Shown here: positions 59,739 through 64,000 of the stretch, piece after piece | Position numbering within the stretch: position 1 is the first letter of the stretch | How the letters are laid out: each line of letters opens with the position of its first letter | NCBI RefSeq assembly: GCF_031882575.1 | Contig: NZ_CP134772.1 | Coordinates: 5,034,501-5,098,500, forward strand | DNA from: Pseudomonas sp. VD-NE ins | Lineage (GTDB): Bacteria > Pseudomonadota > Gammaproteobacteria > Pseudomonadales > Pseudomonadaceae | Direction: 5' to 3' | DNA length: 64,000 bases | Translations under genes and position numbers: made by a program | The notes under the pieces: generated by a model | Databases searched by the model: none | Told to the model about the DNA's origin: nothing | Seen by the model: only the letters and a program-made list of their open reading frames with translations

Positions 59739-62324
59739 ATGTCCTCACGCCTTACCCGCCAGACTTCCTCCCCTTCTCGCGTCTTGTCGCTGCTGACCGC
59801 GGCCATCCTGATGGCCGGCACTGCGCCGCTGATGGCGGCCACCGAGCAACCGACGCGCAACATGGGCGATTACTCGTTCGCCATCGGCCAGCAGCCGCTG
59901 GTGTCGGCGCTTAATGCCTTCACCGCCGTGACCGGTTGGCAGGTCGGCTTGCCGGCAGAACTGGGTCAGGGCGTGTCGTCGCCGGGCGTGCGTGGCTCGT
60001 TGCCCCCGGAAAAAGCCCTGGAGCGTCTGTTGGTGGGGACCAACCTGAGCTTCCGCAAAATCAGCAATAACAACGTCGTACTGGAAAAGCGCAACGCCAG
60101 CGGCACACTCAATCTGGATCAGGTGACCATCAGCGCCACCCGTCAGGAGCAGTCGGTCAATAGCGTGCCGGCTACCGTCACCGTGCAGACCCGTCAGGAT
60201 CTGGACCGCAACAACGTCAACACCATCAAGGATCTGGTGCGTTACGAGCCGGGGGTTTCCGTCGGCGGCGCCGGTCAGCGTGGCGGTATCAGCGGCTATA
60301 ACATTCGCGGCATCGACGGCGACCGCGTCCTGACCCAGGTCGACGGCGTCGAAGTGCCGGACGGTTTCTTCAACGGCCCTTACGCCAAGACCCAGCGCAA
60401 CTACGTCGATCCGGAAATCGTCAAACGCGTGGAAATTCTCCGTGGCCCGGCCTCGGTGCTGTACGGCAGCAACGCCATCGGCGGCGCCGTCAGCTATTAC
60501 ACCCTCGATGCCGACGACATTATCAAGCCGGGCAAAGACGTCGGTGCGCGCCTGAAAACCGGTTACAGCTCGGCCGATGACAGCTGGTTGAAGTCCGCCA
60601 CCGTGGCCGGCCGCGCCGAGCAGTTCGATGGATTGCTGCACTACAGCCAGCGCGACGGGCACGAGACCGACTCCTACGGCAGCAACAACGGCACCGGTCT
60701 GGAACGCACTGCGGCCAACCCGGAAGACGTCAACGCCTACAACGTGCTGGCCAAGATCGGCTGGAACTACAACGAAGACTCGCGTCTGGGTCTGACCTAC
60801 GAAAAGTACAAGGATGATCGCGACACCGATCAGAAAAGTGCTTACGGCGGCCCGTACTTCAACGGCGCGCCGACCATTCCGAACAGCGTGCTGCCCGGCG
60901 GCATGTACCAGTGGCGCACCGGCAACGACACCATCACTCGTGAGCGTTTCGGCATCGAGCACTCGTTCGCCCTCGACAGCCTGCTGGTCGACAACGTTAA
61001 GTGGAGCCTCAACCACCAGATCGCCAAGACCGACCAGAGCACCACCGAGTTCTACTACCCGATCACCCGTAAAGTGCTGCGTACTCGCGACACCATTTAC
61101 GAAGAGAAACAGTGGGTGTTCGACGCGCAACTGGACAAGGCGTTTGCCATCGGCGACACCGATCACGTGCTGACTTACGGCACCACCATCAAGCAACAGA
61201 AAGTCACCGGTTCGCGCAGCGGCGACGGCACCTGCCTGGCCGTCGGTCGTGGCTGCACCGCCATCGGTGCGACCAGTACCGCTGACGTGTTGGCCAAGGC
61301 CACCGACTTCCCGGACCCGACCATCAACACCTATAGCGTGTTCGCTCAGGATCAGATCAGCTGGAACAACTGGACCTTCCTGCCGGGCCTGCGCTACGAC
61401 TACACCCAGCTCAAGCCGCACATCACTCAGGAATTCCTCAACACCGTGGCGGCTGACGGCCAAGGCACGGTCAGCGACAAGAACAAGACCTGGCACAGAG
61501 TTTCGCCGAAATTCGGCCTGACCTATGCCCTGACCGAAAACTACACCTGGTACGGTCAGTACGCCGAAGGCTTCCGCACGCCGACCGCGAAAGCCCTGTA
61601 CGGCCGCTTCGAAAACACCACCACCGGTTACAGCGTGGCGCCGAATCCCGACCTGGAACCGGAAAAAAGCAAAAGCTATGAAACCGGTCTGCGCGGCAAC
61701 TTCGAGCAAGGCTCGTTCGATGTGGCGGTGTTCTATAACAAGTACCGCGACTTCATCAACGAAGACGCCGTGACCCCGGGCCGCAACGAGCTGACCTTCC
61801 AGTCGGCCAACATCAAGCACGCCACCATCAAGGGTGCGGAAGTCAAAGGTCGCCTGAATCTGGATGCGTTTGGCGCCCCACAAGGCCTCTACACCCAGGG
61901 CTCGATCGCCTACGCCTACGGTCGCAACAACGACAATGGCGAGCCGATCAACAGCGTCAACCCGCTGACCGGCGTGTTCGGTCTGGGTTACGACCAGGAC
62001 AACTACGGCGGCCTGCTGAGCTGGACGGTGGTGAAGAAAAAGGATCGCGTCGACGACAGCAACTTCAAGTCGCCAGATGGCGTCAGCAGCCAGTTCAAAA
62101 CCCCGGGCTTCGGCATTCTTGATCTGGCCGGGTACTACAAAGTCACCGACGACGTCACCGTCAGCGGCGGCATCTACAACCTGACCGACAAGAAATACTG
62201 GCTGTGGGATGACGTCCGTGGTTACGACAGCGTCGGCGAAGCATCGGTAACGCAACCGGCCAACCTTGATCGCCTGACGCAACCGGGCCGCAACTTCGCG
62301 ATCAACCTGATCTGGGACATCTGA
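59739..62324 (+). CDS. TonB-dependent heme/hemophore receptor with signalling domain
   Basis: An 861-residue outer-membrane receptor. Signal peptide about 1-34 (VLSLLTAAILMAGTAPLMAA); an STN signalling domain at about 45-115 (YSFAIGQQPLVSALNAFTAV, EKALERLLVGTNLSFRKIS); a TonB box near LDQVTISATR; the plug (VPATVTVQTRQDLDRNNVNT, VEILRGPASVLYGSNAIGGA); and a 22-strand barrel to the last residues FAINLIWDI. The FRAP/NPDL region of heme receptors is present as FRTPTAKALYGRF and NPDLEPEKS, but no His lies between, unlike HemR or HasR. With the FecI/FecR pair and heme oxygenase it forms a heme (or hemophore) uptake system. Confidence 0.92.
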   Translation: MSSRLTRQTSSPSRVLSLLTAAILMAGTAPLMAATEQPTRNMGDYSFAIGQQPLVSALNAFTAVTGWQVGLPAELGQGVSSPGVRGSLPPEKALERLLVGTNLSFRKISNNNVVLEKRNASGTLNLDQVTISATRQEQSVNSVPATVTVQTRQDLDRNNVNTIKDLVRYEPGVSVGGAGQRGGISGYNIRGIDGDRVLTQVDGVEVPDGFFNGPYAKTQRNYVDPEIVKRVEILRGPASVLYGSNAIGGAVSYYTLDADDIIKPGKDVGARLKTGYSSADDSWLKSATVAGRAEQFDGLLHYSQRDGHETDSYGSNNGTGLERTAANPEDVNAYNVLAKIGWNYNEDSRLGLTYEKYKDDRDTDQKSAYGGPYFNGAPTIPNSVLPGGMYQWRTGNDTITRERFGIEHSFALDSLLVDNVKWSLNHQIAKTDQSTTEFYYPITRKVLRTRDTIYEEKQWVFDAQLDKAFAIGDTDHVLTYGTTIKQQKVTGSRSGDGTCLAVGRGCTAIGATSTADVLAKATDFPDPTINTYSVFAQDQISWNNWTFLPGLRYDYTQLKPHITQEFLNTVAADGQGTVSDKNKTWHRVSPKFGLTYALTENYTWYGQYAEGFRTPTAKALYGRFENTTTGYSVAPNPDLEPEKSKSYETGLRGNFEQGSFDVAVFYNKYRDFINEDAVTPGRNELTFQSANIKHATIKGAEVKGRLNLDAFGAPQGLYTQGSIAYAYGRNNDNGEPINSVNPLTGVFGLGYDQDNYGGLLSWTVVKKKDRVDDSNFKSPDGVSSQFKTPGFGILDLAGYYKVTDDVTVSGGIYNLTDKKYWLWDDVRGYDSVGEASVTQPANLDRLTQPGRNFAINLIWDI

Positions 62325-62332
62325 TCCGGTGA

Positions 62333-62376
62333 ACCTCACCGCGCGTGTTCCGGCACCGCGCAGTGAGGTTTTTTTA
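62333..62376 (+). terminator. terminator after the TonB receptor gene
   Basis: AACCTCAC pairs with GTGAGGTT; inner CGCGCG/CCGCGC can add to the stem. T7 follows. It lies between the receptor and heme oxygenase genes, so the latter is read by leakage or from its own promoter. Confidence 0.85.
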
Positions 62377-62435
62377 CGCTTGCACGGCGTCTTGTTCGTC
62401 TCGTTATCAAGCGCCTCTTTTATCAAGGACATGTC

Positions 62436-63032
62436 ATGACCACTTCGGAAAAAGCCCTGCGTTCGCAACGCTTGAACCAGATCACCAACGAACCGCACAG
62501 CAAACTCGATGCGCTGGTGAAGGCGCATGCGCCGTTCGAGACCCGCGCCAACTTCGCCCGTTTTGTCGTTGCGCAGTACCTGTTCCAGTCGGAGCTGGTC
62601 GAGCTGTACAACGATGCCGAACTGACCGCCATCGTCCCGGATCTTCCGGCCCGTTGCCGCGCCGAAGCGGCCAAGGCTGACCTCGCCGATCTCGACACCG
62701 AAGTACCGGAACCGGTGGCGGGCGCAGTGAAAAACCCAAGCAAGGCCCGCGCACTCGGCTGGATCTTTGTCTCCGAAGGCTCGAAGCTCGGTGCGGCGTT
62801 CCTGATCAAACGCGCTGTGGCCCTGGAGCTGAGCGAAACCTTCGGCGCCCGCCACCTCGGCGAGCCGGAAGGTGGCCGTGCCGAAGGCTGGAAAAGCTTC
62901 GTGCGCACCCTCGATTCGCTGCAGTTCACTGCCGAGGAAGAAGCCGAAGTCGAGCAAGGCGCGATCGACGCGTTCAACCGCTTTACCGTGCTGCTGGAAC
63001 AGGCTTACGCCACAGAAGCCGAAATGGCCTGA
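62436..63032 (+). CDS. hemO: biliverdin-producing heme oxygenase
   Basis: A 198-residue soluble heme oxygenase that opens heme to biliverdin, CO and Fe2+. It reads like HemO/PigA of P. aeruginosa: LRSQRLNQITNEPHSKLDAL at 8-27 with the proximal His in NEPH, FARFVVAQYLFQSELVELY near 44, and LGWIFVSEGSKLGAAFLIKR near 103-122 (distal helix with the GxxxG-like SEGSKLGAA). Asn seven residues before the His and the Lys in FLIKR match residues that give PigA its unusual delta/beta cleavage. Its ATG follows AAGGA. It completes the heme-uptake cluster. Confidence 0.92.
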   Translation: MTTSEKALRSQRLNQITNEPHSKLDALVKAHAPFETRANFARFVVAQYLFQSELVELYNDAELTAIVPDLPARCRAEAAKADLADLDTEVPEPVAGAVKNPSKARALGWIFVSEGSKLGAAFLIKRAVALELSETFGARHLGEPEGGRAEGWKSFVRTLDSLQFTAEEEAEVEQGAIDAFNRFTVLLEQAYATEAEMA

Positions 63033-63043
63033 CACAACACACA

Positions 63044-63142
63044 TCCCCTGTAGGAGTGAGCCTGCTCGCGATGGCGTCCTGTCATTCAACATGAATGTCG
63101 ACTGATACACCGCTATCGCGAGCAGGCTCACTCCTACAGGGG
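63044..63142. repeat. REP doublet, family A variant (GTAGGAGTGAGCCTGCTCGCG)
   Basis: CCCCTGTAGGAGTGAGCCTG and its complement flank a 50-base spacer. The GTAGGAGTGAG form mixes family A and B features. Confidence 0.85.
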
Positions 63143-63196
63143 AACTGCGTAAGCCTGTAAGATCTCCCTTCCGCTTCAGAAGCCACCGCGTAGCCC

Positions 63197-63607
63197 ATGC
63201 CGCAACCCGCCTCCTCGAAACTCGCCCGTCTGCTGTTCGGCCTGCTGGCCTACGTCAGCCTTGGCATCGGCTTGATCGCCATCGTCGTGCCCGGCCTGCC
63301 GACCACCGAGTTCATCCTTCTCGCCGCCTGGGCCGCGACTCGCAGTTCGCCGCGCCTGAGTGCCTGGCTGGAAAACCATCGGCTGTTCGGGCCGATCCTC
63401 AGTAACTGGCGCAACGGCAAAATCATCGCGCGCAAGGCCAAAGTCAGTGCGACGGTGAGCATGTTGCTCTGCGCGACTTTAATGCTGGTGATGCTCGACC
63501 ACGGCTGGCCGGTCTATCTGGCGATTGCCGGGATGAGCCTGGGCAATCTGTGGATCTGGTCGCGCCCGGAATCCATGCGGGTCTGCACTGACCCGTCATC
63601 GCACTGA
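63197..63607 (+). CDS. YbaN/DUF454-family inner-membrane protein
   Basis: A 136-residue membrane protein of the DUF454 (YbaN) family. Typical segments: FGLLAYVSLGIGLIAIVVPG, LPTTEFILLAAWAATRSSPR (the LPTTPF-like motif) and WLENHRLFGPILSNWRNGKI; two more hydrophobic segments follow (VSMLLCATLMLVMLDHGWPV and YLAIAGMSLGNLWIW). Function unknown in general. Its place after heme oxygenase fits the common occurrence of this family near heme or iron genes, but a REP doublet separates them. Confidence 0.88.
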   Translation: MPQPASSKLARLLFGLLAYVSLGIGLIAIVVPGLPTTEFILLAAWAATRSSPRLSAWLENHRLFGPILSNWRNGKIIARKAKVSATVSMLLCATLMLVMLDHGWPVYLAIAGMSLGNLWIWSRPESMRVCTDPSSH

Positions 63608-63797
63608 AACATCCCTGTAATTAATCGCTTTTTCAGCACATTCCCCTGCGCAAACGTTTAGCGCTGACCGTCCGTCGGCACGCGCCTCATGCCCTCTGCT
63701 TCCACGCCGATGAGCATTGAATGGCGCTGAATGGATTTGGCGAACCGGATAGTTCATATCCGCCTGCCACCCGTTTATTCATTCGCGAGATCGCCCC

Positions 63798-64000
63798 ATG
63801 TTCGACTCTCTGTCCATTCGCCTGAAAATCGTCCTGCTCTCCGGCCTGTGCCTGCTCGGTGTAGTCGCGCTGATCGTCGGCATGAACATCTACCAGACCA
63901 ACCAGAACGACGAACTGGTCAGCAACTCCAGCAACAAATTGCTCACCGCCAGTGTGCAGAATCTGTTGCAAGCCAAAGCCGCCGAACAAGCGGTGCGGGT
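63798..64000 (+). CDS. methyl-accepting chemotaxis protein, N-terminal part (cut by window end)
   Basis: The first 67 codons of a gene running off the window: MFDSLSIRLKIVLLSGLCLL begins with a basic-flanked membrane helix (LKIVLLSGLCLLGVVALIVG), followed by the start of a periplasmic helical domain (MNIYQTNQNDELVSNSSNKL). This is the usual N-terminus of Pseudomonas chemoreceptors. The ligand-binding and signalling domains lie outside, so the class cannot be judged. Confidence 0.7.
   Translation, partial: MFDSLSIRLKIVLLSGLCLLGVVALIVGMNIYQTNQNDELVSNSSNKLLTASVQNLLQAKAAEQAVR

Noticed and set aside
59745..63131. A very long minus-strand open frame opposite the TonB receptor and heme oxygenase genes
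   Set aside because: It is an antisense shadow of two clear plus-strand genes in high-GC DNA and has no recognisable domain.

Overview
The window is chromosomal DNA from a fluorescent Pseudomonas, most likely of the P. fluorescens group. The evidence is high GC with typical codon use, several families of Pseudomonas REP-type palindromes between genes, the complete Pseudomonas glucose-catabolism island, the fadD2/fadD1 pair and a FecI/FecR/TonB-receptor/heme-oxygenase cluster. Names are assigned by reading the protein sequences; no database was searched. No tRNA, rRNA, CRISPR array, prophage or transposase was seen.

Layout. 1-5.8 kb: end of a ZntB-type metal transporter, a Pit phosphate transporter, a LysR/short-chain-dehydrogenase divergent pair and a PACE efflux pump with a divergent LysR gene. 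6.2-11.7 kb: an ECF42-type sigma factor in an operon with DGPF and SnoaL-like proteins, several acetyltransferases, a PPOX flavoprotein, a GyrI-like protein and a LysE exporter. 11.8-16.4 kb: alaC, then the gluconate module gntT/gntK/gntR with three matching operator-like sites. 16.5-20.2 kb: a second LysR/PACE pair, an MFS transporter and an unknown alanine-rich protein. 20.4-28.6 kb: a BdlA-like PAS/PAS/MCP protein, a FecI-like sigma factor overlapping a betaine-type binding protein, a PhnD-like protein without a signal peptide, a fatty-acid desaturase, def, a YihY-family protein and CsbD. 28.8-38 kb: fadD1, fadD2, an alpha/beta hydrolase, a PhaJ-type hydratase, DUF2383 and DUF3820 proteins, a class V aminotransferase and an intradiol-fold protein lacking the iron ligands.

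38-57.8 kb is one functional block for glucose: eda, pgl, zwf, hexR, a hexose-6-phosphate mutarotase, the porin oprB, the gtsABCD importer, an AGE-family epimerase, the gtrS/gltR two-component system, glk, edd and gap. Together they take glucose across both membranes, phosphorylate it and run the Entner-Doudoroff pathway. HexR-type operators lie before zwf, edd and gap, and A-rich Crc/Hfq-type motifs lie before seven genes, including gntT far outside the block. 58-64 kb: a Fur-box-preceded sigma/anti-sigma/TonB receptor/heme oxygenase cluster, a YbaN-family membrane protein and the start of a chemoreceptor.

The most unusual features are the FecI-like sigma factor translationally coupled to an ABC binding protein, two separate PACE/LysR modules, the intradiol-fold protein without iron ligands, a 289-bp foldback element beside oprB, a fourfold 132-bp tandem array that stays open as a reading frame, and repeats that supply or touch the stop codons of two regulators. 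I found no clearly new multi-gene defence or mobile system.
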